Positions 36,405 through 44,977 of a stretch of 64,000 nucleotides of DNA are shown piece by piece. The notes under the pieces are model-generated. The model had not been told where the DNA came from. It saw only the letters and a program-made list of their open reading frames with translations, and ran no database searches. This DNA is from Desulfobacca_B sp046538075. Lineage in GTDB: Bacteria > Desulfobacterota > Desulfobaccia > Desulfobaccales > Desulfobaccaceae. The first letter of the stretch is position 1. Every line of letters starts with the position of its first letter. A program made the position numbers and the translations under genes. Where the stretch lies: the NCBI GenBank assembly GCA_046538075.1, contig JBKHJN010000012.1:7008-71007 (forward strand), given 5' to 3'.

Positions 36405-38855
36405 ATGGACAAAAGACTGGTACAAGTCAATATTGAGGACGAAATCCGCAAGTCCTACCTGGAATACGCCCTGAGCGTCATCATCGGCCGGGCTTTGCCG
36501 GACGTCCGGGATGGCATGAAGCCGGTGCACCGCCGCATTTTGTTTTCCATGTCGGAAATGGGCAATGACTACAACAAGCCCTACAAGAAGTCAGCCCGGG
36601 TGGTCGGCGATGTCATTGGTAAATATCACCCCCACGGCGACGCCGCGGTCTACGACGCTATCGTGCGCTTGGCCCAGGATTTTTCCATGCGTTATCCGCT
36701 GGTCGATGGCCAGGGCAACTTCGGCTCCATCGACGGCGATGCCCCGGCGGCGATGCGCTACACCGAAGTGCGGATGACCCGGTTGGCCCAGGAGTTGCTC
36801 CAGGATCTGGACAAGGAAACTGTAGACTTCGTCCCCAATTACGATGGCTCGCTGGAGGAACCGCTGGTTTTGCCGGCCCGGGTCCCCGACCTGTTGATTA
36901 ACGGCTCCTCCGGAATTGCCGTGGGGATGGCGACTAACATCCCGCCCCACAATCTGGAAGAGGTCTGTGAAGCGCTGTTGGCGATGATCCGCCAGCCGGG
37001 CATCAGCCTGGAAGAGTTGATGGACATCCTGCCCGGCCCCGATTTTCCTACCGGGGGTTTTATTTATGGGGCCAGCGGCATTGCCGAAGCCTACCGCACC
37101 GGCAAAGGGATTATCCGGCTGCGGGCCCACACCTTTATCGAGCGTCGGGACGGACGGGAAAGTTTGATCATCGACGAATTGCCCTACCAAGTCAATAAAG
37201 CCCGTCTGATTGAGCGGATTGCCGAACTAGTCAAGGACAAGAAGATCGAGGGCATCGTTGATATCCGGGATGAATCCGACCGGGAAGGTATGCGGATCGT
37301 GGTTCAGCTCAAAAAAGATGAGATTCCCCAGACGGTTTTGAACCAGCTCTTCCTGCATACCCAGATGCAGGTGACCTACGGCATCAACCTGGTGGCCATC
37401 GTCAACAATCGTCCGGAGATTTTGACACTCAAAGATCTGCTGGGAGAATTCCTCAAACACCGCCGCGAAGTGATCCTGCGGCGGACGCGGTTTGAACTGC
37501 GGAAAGCCGAAGAACGGGCTCATATCCTGGCCGGCCTCAAGATTGCCCTGGACCACCTCGATCAGGTCATCGCCCTGATTCGGGCCGCAGCCAATCCTGG
37601 GGCCGCGCGGGACCGGTTGGTGGCCACCTTGGAACTGACCGAGACCCAGGCCCAGGCGATTCTGGATATGCGCTTGCAACGGTTAACCGGATTGGAGCGC
37701 CAAAAAATCGTCGAGGAATATGAAAAAGTCCTGGCCGACATCGCCCGTTATAAGCAGATCCTGGCCGAGGAACGTCTGGTTTATCAATTGATTGAAGAGG
37801 AACTGACCGAAATCAAGGAGCGCTATGGAGACAACCGCCGCACCGAAATCATTCCGGAAGCCGCCGACTTGACCCTGGAGGATCTGATTGCCGACGAAGA
37901 TATGGTAGTGACCATTTCCCATCTGGGTTATATCAAGCGCACCCCCTTGACCATTTATCGGAGCCAGCGACGGGGCGGCAAGGGCCGGATGGGGATGTCG
38001 CCCCGGGATGACGATTTCGTCTCTCATCTCTATGTGGCTTCCATGCACAGCTATTTTCTGGTATTCAGCAATTGGGGGCGGATCTATTGGCTTAAAGTCC
38101 ACGAAATCCCGGTGGGCAGTCCCAGTTCCCGGGGCAAGGCGATTGTCAACCTGCTCAATTTCGGGCCGGAGGAAAAGCTGACCACCATTATGCCTATCCG
38201 GGAATTTATCCCCGAGCATTTTCTGGTAATGGCCACCAAAAAGGGCCTGATTAAAAAGACCGACCTGATGAGCTTCAGCCGGCCGCGCCCTGGCGGACTG
38301 ATCGCCCTCTCGGTCGATCCGGATGATGAGTTGGTGAGTGTGGGTTATACTGACGGCAGCCGGGAGATCATTCTGGGTACCCGGCAAGGGAAGATAATCC
38401 GGTTTGGGGAGGGCGAGGTCCGGGATATGGGGCGCACCGCCCGTGGGGTCAAGGGCATGACGGTGGCCGAAAACGATCAGGTGGTGGGGATGGAAATTCT
38501 GGGCGAGGAAGGGACTATCCTGACCGTAACTGAGAAAGGCTATGGCAAACGGACTCACACTGATGAGTACCGCCGGCAGAAACGCGGCGGCGTCGGCCTG
38601 TTGGCCCTTAGGATTACCGAGCGCAATGGCCCGGTGCTCAGAATTCTCCAGGTTACCGAAGAAGATGATATCATGCTGATCACCGACCGGGGCAAGATCA
38701 TCCGGATAGCGGCCAAGTATATCCCGGTGATCGGCCGCATCACCCAGGGAGTGCGGTTGATTGACACCGAACCCGAGGAGCGGGTGGTAAGTTTGGCCCG
38801 TTTGGCGGAAAAAGGGGATAAAGGGGAAGAAAACGCCGATGACCTGGAAGGATAA
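36405..38855 (+). CDS. gyrA: DNA gyrase subunit A
   Basis: 816 residues, full length. The winged-helix/tower part carries the catalytic tyrosine Y119 in AAMRYTEVRM and the quinolone-region segment GKYHPHGDAAVYDAIVRLAQ. The GyrA-box-like QRRGGKG is near residue 521, which separates GyrA from ParC, and six beta-pinwheel blades follow. The enzyme introduces negative supercoils with GyrB, which is not in this window. Start ATG 36405. Its last 17 bp overlap gpsA. Confidence 0.97.
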   Translation: MDKRLVQVNIEDEIRKSYLEYALSVIIGRALPDVRDGMKPVHRRILFSMSEMGNDYNKPYKKSARVVGDVIGKYHPHGDAAVYDAIVRLAQDFSMRYPLVDGQGNFGSIDGDAPAAMRYTEVRMTRLAQELLQDLDKETVDFVPNYDGSLEEPLVLPARVPDLLINGSSGIAVGMATNIPPHNLEEVCEALLAMIRQPGISLEELMDILPGPDFPTGGFIYGASGIAEAYRTGKGIIRLRAHTFIERRDGRESLIIDELPYQVNKARLIERIAELVKDKKIEGIVDIRDESDREGMRIVVQLKKDEIPQTVLNQLFLHTQMQVTYGINLVAIVNNRPEILTLKDLLGEFLKHRREVILRRTRFELRKAEERAHILAGLKIALDHLDQVIALIRAAANPGAARDRLVATLELTETQAQAILDMRLQRLTGLERQKIVEEYEKVLADIARYKQILAEERLVYQLIEEELTEIKERYGDNRRTEIIPEAADLTLEDLIADEDMVVTISHLGYIKRTPLTIYRSQRRGGKGRMGMSPRDDDFVSHLYVASMHSYFLVFSNWGRIYWLKVHEIPVGSPSSRGKAIVNLLNFGPEEKLTTIMPIREFIPEHFLVMATKKGLIKKTDLMSFSRPRPGGLIALSVDPDDELVSVGYTDGSREIILGTRQGKIIRFGEGEVRDMGRTARGVKGMTVAENDQVVGMEILGEEGTILTVTEKGYGKRTHTDEYRRQKRGGVGLLALRITERNGPVLRILQVTEEDDIMLITDRGKIIRIAAKYIPVIGRITQGVRLIDTEPEERVVSLARLAEKGDKGEENADDLEG

Positions 38856-39867
38856 AACGGTCTCGGTGATCGGCGCCGGCAGTTGGGGGACGGCCTTGGC
38901 CCATCACCTGGGCAGCAAGGGAGTCCTCACCCGTTTGTGGGTGTTTGAGCCTGAGGTCTTGGCCAGCCTGGAAGAGCGGCGCGAAAACCCGGTTTTCCTC
39001 CCCGGAGTGAAGCTGTCCCGGCACATTACTGTTACTGGCGACCTGGCGGCAGCAGCCCAGGATCAACCTCTAGTGATCATGGCAGTGCCGTCCCATGTAT
39101 ATCGGAGCGTGTTGGTCCAACTGACTCCGCATCTGCTCCCTGAAACGGTTCTGGTCAGCGCCACCAAGGGCATCGAAGGCGACACTCTTTTAACCATGGA
39201 GGGCCTGGTTCGAGAGGTAATGGGCCCGGAGACCGCTTACGCCGTACTCTCCGGCCCCAGTTTTGCCGCGGAGGTGGCCCGGCGGCAGCCGACCGCGGTC
39301 ACTGTGGCCAGCCGGCAGCGGTCGGTCGCCACCCGCATCCAGCGGTTGCTCTCTTCTCCTAACCTGCGGGTCTATTCCAGCTATGATGTTACCGGGGTGG
39401 AACTGGGGGGGGCGTTGAAAAACGTCATGGCCTTGGGGGCAGGCATCCTGGAAGGCCTGGGCCTGGGAGCTAACCCGCGGGCGGCGCTGATCACTCGAGG
39501 GCTGGCGGAAATTTCCCGATTGGGAGTCCGGCTGGGGGCCAATCCCATGACTCTGACCGGGTTGGCCGGGTTGGGAGACCTGGTCTTAACCTGCACCAGC
39601 TGCCAGAGCCGCAATTATCAAGTTGGCCTGCAACTGGGCAAAGGGAAAAAGTTAGCTGAAATTTTAACTGATATGCAGATGGTGGCCGAAGGCGTTAAAA
39701 CCGCCTGGGCAGCCTATCACCTGGCTCAGAAGCTGGCCATCGACATGCCTATCGTTGAGCAGGTTTATTACATTCTTTACGAAGATCATTCGCCCCAGGA
39801 GGCCATTCAGAGACTGATGGCCCGGGAATTGAAAGATGAATTTGATGCTATGTCTCAAACCTGGTAA
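38839..39867 (+). CDS. gpsA: NAD(P)-dependent glycerol-3-phosphate dehydrogenase
   Basis: 342 residues. The Rossmann motif GAGSWGTALAHHLG is near the start, with SGPSFAAEVARRQPTAV, the catalytic-region segment GGALKNVMALGAGILEGLGLGANPRAALITRGL, and the C-terminal domain GLAGLGDLVLTCTS. It makes sn-glycerol-3-phosphate from dihydroxyacetone phosphate for membrane phospholipids. ATG 38839 overlaps gyrA by 17 bp, and the two are likely co-expressed. Confidence 0.95.
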   Translation: MTWKDKTVSVIGAGSWGTALAHHLGSKGVLTRLWVFEPEVLASLEERRENPVFLPGVKLSRHITVTGDLAAAAQDQPLVIMAVPSHVYRSVLVQLTPHLLPETVLVSATKGIEGDTLLTMEGLVREVMGPETAYAVLSGPSFAAEVARRQPTAVTVASRQRSVATRIQRLLSSPNLRVYSSYDVTGVELGGALKNVMALGAGILEGLGLGANPRAALITRGLAEISRLGVRLGANPMTLTGLAGLGDLVLTCTSCQSRNYQVGLQLGKGKKLAEILTDMQMVAEGVKTAWAAYHLAQKLAIDMPIVEQVYYILYEDHSPQEAIQRLMARELKDEFDAMSQTW

Positions 39868-40071
39868 GATTCGATATTTAGTTCCCAGTTTGGGTTTGGG
39901 CAACCACCTGAAAAAGTGAGTCTTATAAGATTTCTTGAATAAAGATTGATGCCTGAGCACTCGGAAGGGCGAATTCCTGGCCTGGCAAAACATTTTTCGC
40001 TCAATTCCTGTTAAAGGTGAAACCTCGAAACTAAAACCATGAAACTCGAAACCTCCCAAAGGAAGCGGCAT
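39868..40071. other. Intergenic region with degenerate TTTCG-type repeats
   Basis: About 200 bases with low-complexity segments of GTTTCGGG/GAAACTCG type at 39868-39900 and 40020-40060. The repeats run into the upstream ATG of the phosphofructokinase gene, which is why the later ATG (40072) is preferred. No hairpin terminator is convincing. Confidence 0.4.
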
Positions 40072-41436
40072 ATGAATTATGAACATTTTGATACCGAGAT
40101 TCCCAGTATCGGTATTCCCAAAGTTAATTCGCCTATCTGTGATATGACCGTGGTTTCTCAGAGCGGAGACATCGTCACCCCCAGGTTTATCAACCAGCAG
40201 GACCGGGTTTTAGTCTACGATACTATTGAATATCTGGAAAATTATTGCGGCGATCAACAACCTTTATCATTTGAGCTGGCCGGACCGCGGGATAAAATTT
40301 ATTTTGACCCCACCAAACTACATTGCGCCATTGTGACCTGCGGGGGCTTATGCCCGGGAACCAACGATGTCATCCGGGCTTTGGTTCTGGAGCTCCATTA
40401 TCTATATAAAGTCCGCCATATTTACGGTATCCGTTACGGCCTGCAGGGCTTTATCCCCAAATATGGCCACGATGTGGTCAAAATGACTCCGGAGTTGGTG
40501 GCCAATATCCATAACTTTGGCGGCACCGTGCTCTCCTCTTCCCGGGGGCCGCAGGACATCGGGGAAATTGTCGATGCTCTGGAACGGCTTAATGTCAGCA
40601 TCCTGTTTGCCATCGGCGGGGACGGGACTCTAAAAGCCGTGGACCATATCTGCGACGAGATTACCCGGCGGCAGTTGCGCACCTGTGTGATTGCCATTCC
40701 CAAGACCATCGATAATGATATTGCCCTGGTCTCCCGCTCTTTTGGCTTTGACACCGCGGTGGAAATGGCCACCGATGCCATTCGCAGCGCCCATACCGAG
40801 GCTTTAGGGGCTCCCAATGGTATCGGGCTGGTCAAACTGATGGGCCGCTATTCCGGGTTTATCGCCGCCAATGCCACCCTGGCGCTGCGCGAAGTCAATT
40901 TTGTGCTGATCCCTGAATCGGATTTTGATCTCGAAGGGGAGCAGGGGTTTTTAGTAGCCCTGGAGAAGCGGTTGGCTGACCGGCACCATGCAGTGATTAT
41001 CGTGGCCGAAGGCGCCGGCCAGAAATTCTTTAAGGAGGAGGAGCTGCCGCGGGATGCCTCAGGCAACATCAAGCCCGGAGATATTGCCGGTTTCCTGGTG
41101 GAACGGATCAACGACTACTTTAAGCAGCGCCAGATCGAAGTCAACCTGAAGTTCATTGATCCCAGCTATATTATTCGCAGTATGCCGGCCAACTACAACG
41201 ACCGTATCTATTGCGGCTACCTGGCGCAGAATGCCGTCCATGCCGGGATGGCGGGCAAAACCGGGATGCTGATCAGTCTCTGGCATGACCGCTACGTCCA
41301 TATCCCCATCAAGGCCGCGGTCGGCAAAAGCCGCCAGGTGCGTCTGGATGAACCGCTGTGGCGCAGTGTGCTGGAATCTACCGGCCAGCCGCCGATGAAG
41401 AATCCCGTTTCTGGCAGTGGCGTGGAGCCGCGATGA
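40072..41436 (+). CDS. pfkA: ATP-type 6-phosphofructokinase
   Basis: 454 residues in the PFK family with the long N-terminal extension of plant/spirochaete-type enzymes. CGGLCPGTNDVIR holds the substrate loop, FAIGGDGTLKA carries Gly at the position that favours ATP over PPi, and PKTIDNDI is the active-site loop. The residue pattern suggests ATP as donor, but family members of this clade vary. ATG 40072 has AAAGGAAG upstream; ATG 40039 lies within the degenerate repeats and looks accidental. Commits fructose-6-phosphate to glycolysis. The stop overlaps the next gene (ATGA). Confidence 0.85.
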   Translation: MNYEHFDTEIPSIGIPKVNSPICDMTVVSQSGDIVTPRFINQQDRVLVYDTIEYLENYCGDQQPLSFELAGPRDKIYFDPTKLHCAIVTCGGLCPGTNDVIRALVLELHYLYKVRHIYGIRYGLQGFIPKYGHDVVKMTPELVANIHNFGGTVLSSSRGPQDIGEIVDALERLNVSILFAIGGDGTLKAVDHICDEITRRQLRTCVIAIPKTIDNDIALVSRSFGFDTAVEMATDAIRSAHTEALGAPNGIGLVKLMGRYSGFIAANATLALREVNFVLIPESDFDLEGEQGFLVALEKRLADRHHAVIIVAEGAGQKFFKEEELPRDASGNIKPGDIAGFLVERINDYFKQRQIEVNLKFIDPSYIIRSMPANYNDRIYCGYLAQNAVHAGMAGKTGMLISLWHDRYVHIPIKAAVGKSRQVRLDEPLWRSVLESTGQPPMKNPVSGSGVEPR

Positions 41437-41897
41437 ATGACCGCCAGCGGCCGGTATTCCAATGCCAGCAATGCGGCGAATGCTGCCGTGGAAGGGGGGG
41501 GATTTTGGTAAGCCAGACGGAAATTAGCAAGATAGCGGAATTTATGGGTCTTTCGGAGGCAAATTTTCAACGCCGGTATGTGGAGCCTTCTCCCTTGGGT
41601 CCCCATCTGGCCACCAATAAGGCCGGAATCTGCATCTTTAACCTGGAGGGGCGCTGCCGGGTGCATCCGGTGAAACCCCAGATCTGTCAGGATTGGCCCT
41701 TCCTGCCGGCCATCCTGGCCGACCCCGAGGAACTGGAACTGGCCAAGGGGGCCTGTCCGGGGATCGCCCCCGATTGCAGTCATGCCGAGTTCGTCAAATG
41801 GTGGCAGGAAAACCTGGCCAGCCCGGAGTCCTTGACTCCCGGGGGTAAGGACTCGGGGGAGCAGTCTGCGAAGAAATCTTCTAAACCGTTAACCTGA
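41433..41897 (+). CDS. YkgJ-family cysteine cluster protein
   Basis: 154 residues with the YkgJ/UPF0153 zinc- or iron-binding pattern FQCQQCGECCRG at the N-terminus and CRVHPVKPQICQDWP further on. The family has eight conserved cysteines that may bind a metal cluster; function unknown. ATG 41433 is in the ATGA overlap with the phosphofructokinase gene, so it is co-translated with it. Confidence 0.83.
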   Translation: MNDRQRPVFQCQQCGECCRGRGGILVSQTEISKIAEFMGLSEANFQRRYVEPSPLGPHLATNKAGICIFNLEGRCRVHPVKPQICQDWPFLPAILADPEELELAKGACPGIAPDCSHAEFVKWWQENLASPESLTPGGKDSGEQSAKKSSKPLT

Positions 41898-41908
41898 GGA
41901 GGATAGTT

Positions 41909-42139
41909 TTGTCGTTCAGCCCTGATGATGAGCTTTTGATGGAGAAATTCCGGGCGGTGTTGGCCGGTCCGGATGGCCCCTTGTTTATCCAGATTCTGGA
42001 GGCCTTCTACCAGCGGGGCGGCCAGCGGGAAGAGTATTTCACCCCGGAAGACCTGCTCGACTTTCAGGAGGGCTTTGATCAGATCAGACAGGGAGATTAC
42101 CTGGACTGGGAAGATTTTAAGCGGGACCACCAGCTATGA
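41909..42139 (+). CDS. Putative antitoxin (small acidic protein)
   Basis: 76 residues, very acidic, starting at TTG 41909 with AGGAGG eight bases upstream. The C-terminal GDYLDWEDFKRDH resembles the toxin-binding tail of RelB/YafN-type antitoxins. It overlaps the RelE-like gene by 4 bp, the normal antitoxin-then-toxin order. No clear DNA-binding domain is visible. Assignment rests on context and the tail. Confidence 0.5.
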   Translation: MSFSPDDELLMEKFRAVLAGPDGPLFIQILEAFYQRGGQREEYFTPEDLLDFQEGFDQIRQGDYLDWEDFKRDHQL

Positions 42140-42432
42140 AATACACCATCCGGCTGTCGGTCAAAACCGGCTCCCAATTAGAATGGTTAGACCCGGTCCC
42201 CTTGCGGCTGATGCAGGAGCGGCTCGAAGCACTGGCCTTTAACCCTTATTCGGCGCTGATTTCCAAACCGCTGGCCCATGACCGCGAGCAGCGCTACTCC
42301 TGGGTGGGCGACTGGCGCATTATCTATGAAGTCCGCGAAGACGATCTGACCATATTGATCGCCACCATCCAACCCCGAACCCGGCTGTCCGGGGGGACAG
42401 CCTTAGGGAACCAGGATATTGGGTGGGAATGA
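42136..42432 (+). CDS. RelE/ParE-family toxin-like protein
   Basis: 98 residues with the small RelE fold pattern (IRLSVKTGSQLEWLDPVPLRLM, PLAHDREQRYSWVGDWRIIYEV, DLTILIATIQPRTRLSG). The segment RIIYEVREDD followed by a basic R near residue 87 matches RelE-type mRNA interferases, but the catalytic residues vary between members and I cannot confirm activity. Translationally coupled to the preceding small acidic protein and 3 bp from metG, so it is transcribed with housekeeping genes, which is unusual for a toxin. Confidence 0.6.
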   Translation: MKYTIRLSVKTGSQLEWLDPVPLRLMQERLEALAFNPYSALISKPLAHDREQRYSWVGDWRIIYEVREDDLTILIATIQPRTRLSGGTALGNQDIGWE

Positions 42433-42435
42433 GCA

Positions 42436-44352
42436 ATGACGAAGTCTTTCTATATCACCACCCCCATCTATTATGTCAATGCCGAGCCGCATATCGGCCA
42501 TGCTTATACCACCGTGGTCGCTGATACCCTGGCCCGGTTTCACCGGCTGCTGGGGCATGACACCCGCTTCCAGACCGGCACCGATGAACACGGCGAAAAG
42601 GTAGTGGAGGCCGCCAAGGCCGCGGGGCTGTCGGTCCGGGACTTTGTAGATCGGGTCAGCGGCCTGTTCCGCCAGACCTGGGATCAGCTGCAGTTCAGCT
42701 ATGATCACTTTATCCGCACTTCCGACCCCGAGCATATCCGGGTGGTCCAAGAAATTCTGCAGCGGGTCAACGACGCCGGGGACATCTATTTCAGTGAATA
42801 CGGCGGCCTCTATTGTTATGGCTGCGAGCGCTTTATCCTGGAACGGGAACTGGTGGACGGCAAATGCCCGGATCATAAAGTTGCTCCCACTTTCATCAAG
42901 GAGGCCAATTACTTCTTTCGCATGAGCAAGTATCAGGACTGGCTGATCAATTATATCGAACAGCACCCGGACTGGATCCGGCCAGAACGCTATCGCAATG
43001 AAGTGCTGGCCTTTTTGAAAGAACCCTTGGAAGACCTGTGTATTTCCCGACCTCAGGCGCGGTTGAAATGGGGGATTCCGCTGCCCTTTGATGAGCGCTA
43101 TGTGACCTATGTCTGGTTCGACGCCCTGATCAACTACGTCAGCGGCCTGGGCTATCCGGACGATCCCTTATACCACAAGTTCTGGCCCGGGTGTCAGCAC
43201 CTGATCGCCAAGGACATTTTGAAGCCCCATGGCATCTACTGGCCGACCATGCTCAAGGCCGCCGGCATTGAACCCTTCCAGCATCTCAATGTGCACGGCT
43301 ACTGGCAGATGGACCAGGGCAAGATGTCCAAGAGCCTGGGCAACGTGGTGGAACCACTGGACCTGGTGAACCGCTATGGTCTGGACCAGGTGCGCTATTT
43401 CTTTCTGCGGGAGATGGTCTTCGGCCTGGACGCCCACTTCAGCGAAGAGGCCCTGGTGGGGCGGATCAATGCCGACCTGGCCAATGATCTGGGCAACCTG
43501 TTTGCCCGCACCCTGGCCATGGCCTTTAAATACCGCCAGGGGATAGTCCCTCAACCCGGCGCGGCTCAGCCTTCGGAGCTGGAACTGCAATATCACGCCG
43601 TCCAGGCAGCCAGGGATTTCCTGGAACTGATCCCCCGACTGGACTTTCACAAGGCTCTGATGCGGCTGTGGGAACTGATCAACCTGACCAACCGCTATAT
43701 CGTCGCCACCGAACCCTGGCAGCTGTTCAAACAGCCCGACCAGCAACCGCGGCTGGATACCGTGCTCTACCATCTGCTGGAAGTGCTGCGCTTCGTGACC
43801 GTGTTGCTCAAACCGGTCATGCCCGGCAGCGCCGAGAAGATGAGCGAGCAACTGGGGTTGGGTGCGGCCCGGTGGAGTCGGCCGTTACCGGAATTGATAG
43901 ACTGGGGGCAGCTACTGGCCGGGACCGTTTTGCAAAAGGGGCCGGCGCTGTTTCCCCGTCTGGAAGCCGTCCCCCCTCAGGCCGCAGCGGTGGAGGCTCC
44001 GCCGGCTCGGCCCCTGGTCCCGCCCTTTAAAAGCGAGATCGAGCTGCCAACCTTTCAGCTCCTGGATTTGCGGGCAGGCCGGGTCGTTGCCGCGGAAAGA
44101 ATCCCTAAATCAGACAAGCTTTTGAAATTACAAATAGATATTGGCGAACTGCGTCAGGTCGTGGCCGGCATCGGACGGTCTTATCGGCCTGAGGAATTGA
44201 TCGGCCGGACCGTTATCCTGGTGGCCAATCTCAAGCCTACCCGGCTCATGGGAGTTGAATCCCAGGGTATGGTGCTGGCCGCGGAGAGCGCCGATGGACT
44301 CTGTCTTCTTACTACCGACATGCAGGTTCTTTCCGGAAGCCCGGTGTCTTAA
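42436..44352 (+). CDS. metG: Methionyl-tRNA synthetase
   Basis: 638 residues, a class I synthetase. The HIGH motif is in EPHIGHAYTT, a zinc-binding knot reads CYGCERF...GKCPDHK (one Cys replaced by His, common in this subfamily), and KMSKSLGN is present. The anticodon-binding helix bundle is followed by a C-terminal EMAP-II-like tRNA-binding domain (about 535-638: FQLLDLRAGRVVAAERIPKS). It charges tRNA-Met and initiator tRNA. Start ATG 42436. Confidence 0.95.
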   Translation: MTKSFYITTPIYYVNAEPHIGHAYTTVVADTLARFHRLLGHDTRFQTGTDEHGEKVVEAAKAAGLSVRDFVDRVSGLFRQTWDQLQFSYDHFIRTSDPEHIRVVQEILQRVNDAGDIYFSEYGGLYCYGCERFILERELVDGKCPDHKVAPTFIKEANYFFRMSKYQDWLINYIEQHPDWIRPERYRNEVLAFLKEPLEDLCISRPQARLKWGIPLPFDERYVTYVWFDALINYVSGLGYPDDPLYHKFWPGCQHLIAKDILKPHGIYWPTMLKAAGIEPFQHLNVHGYWQMDQGKMSKSLGNVVEPLDLVNRYGLDQVRYFFLREMVFGLDAHFSEEALVGRINADLANDLGNLFARTLAMAFKYRQGIVPQPGAAQPSELELQYHAVQAARDFLELIPRLDFHKALMRLWELINLTNRYIVATEPWQLFKQPDQQPRLDTVLYHLLEVLRFVTVLLKPVMPGSAEKMSEQLGLGAARWSRPLPELIDWGQLLAGTVLQKGPALFPRLEAVPPQAAAVEAPPARPLVPPFKSEIELPTFQLLDLRAGRVVAAERIPKSDKLLKLQIDIGELRQVVAGIGRSYRPEELIGRTVILVANLKPTRLMGVESQGMVLAAESADGLCLLTTDMQVLSGSPVS

Positions 44353-44368
44353 GAACTGGAGGCAGGGG

Positions 44369-44884
44369 TTGATTCTCCTGGCTCTGACCCTGGGGCTGGC
44401 CGGCTGCGGCGGCAAGCAGGTCAAGGCCCCGGAGTTCAAGCGCCCAGCTCCTGAGGCGGCGATTAACCAGGCCATCCGGTCTTATCTGGGGGCCCCGTAT
44501 CGTTATGGCGGCTCCAGCCCCTCTGGCGTCGATTGTTCCGGGCTGGTCATGGGGGTCTATCAGCAGGCCGGCATCCGGGTGCCCCGCACTGCCGAGGACC
44601 AGTACAAAGGAGGGAAAGAGGTCGATACCGATGATTTAAAATACGGCGACGTGGTCTTTTTCAATAAATATTGCCAGCAACAGCCTTCTTATTTTTCGGC
44701 CAGCATTGTTACCGATCTCTTTTCCCGGAAAAAGTCCCGCCCCTGTCATAGCGGCATCTATATTGGGGACGGGCGCTTCGTCCATGCCTCTTCCAGCCGC
44801 GGGGTTTGCATCAGTAATTTAAAGCATGACACCTGGCGCCGGTCTTTTATCGGCGCCCGCCGCTATCTGCCTTCCCGCAACTGA
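44369..44884 (+). CDS. NlpC/P60-family lipoprotein (cell-wall endopeptidase)
   Basis: Predicted 171 residues from TTG 44369, which has GGAGG six bases upstream and begins a lipoprotein signal (ILLALTLGLAGC). A longer start at ATG 44294 is possible but overlaps metG. The NlpC/P60 catalytic residues are visible: Cys in SGVDCSGLVM, His in CHSGIYIGDGRFVHAS. It should cleave stem peptides between D-Glu and meso-DAP in the periplasm. The short charge-poor n-region makes the exact start uncertain. Confidence 0.75.
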   Translation: MILLALTLGLAGCGGKQVKAPEFKRPAPEAAINQAIRSYLGAPYRYGGSSPSGVDCSGLVMGVYQQAGIRVPRTAEDQYKGGKEVDTDDLKYGDVVFFNKYCQQQPSYFSASIVTDLFSRKKSRPCHSGIYIGDGRFVHASSSRGVCISNLKHDTWRRSFIGARRYLPSRN

Positions 44885-44977
44885 TAGACCGCCACCTTCC
44901 CCTGACCCATTTCCGGGGGGTAGGTTAGCATGGCGGAGGGCAGGCAAAAATTAATTTCAACCTAAAAAGGACAATCG

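Noticed and set aside
42811..42880. His replacing Cys in the MetG zinc knot as a defect
   Set aside because: CPDH-type knots occur in functional MetG of this subfamily.
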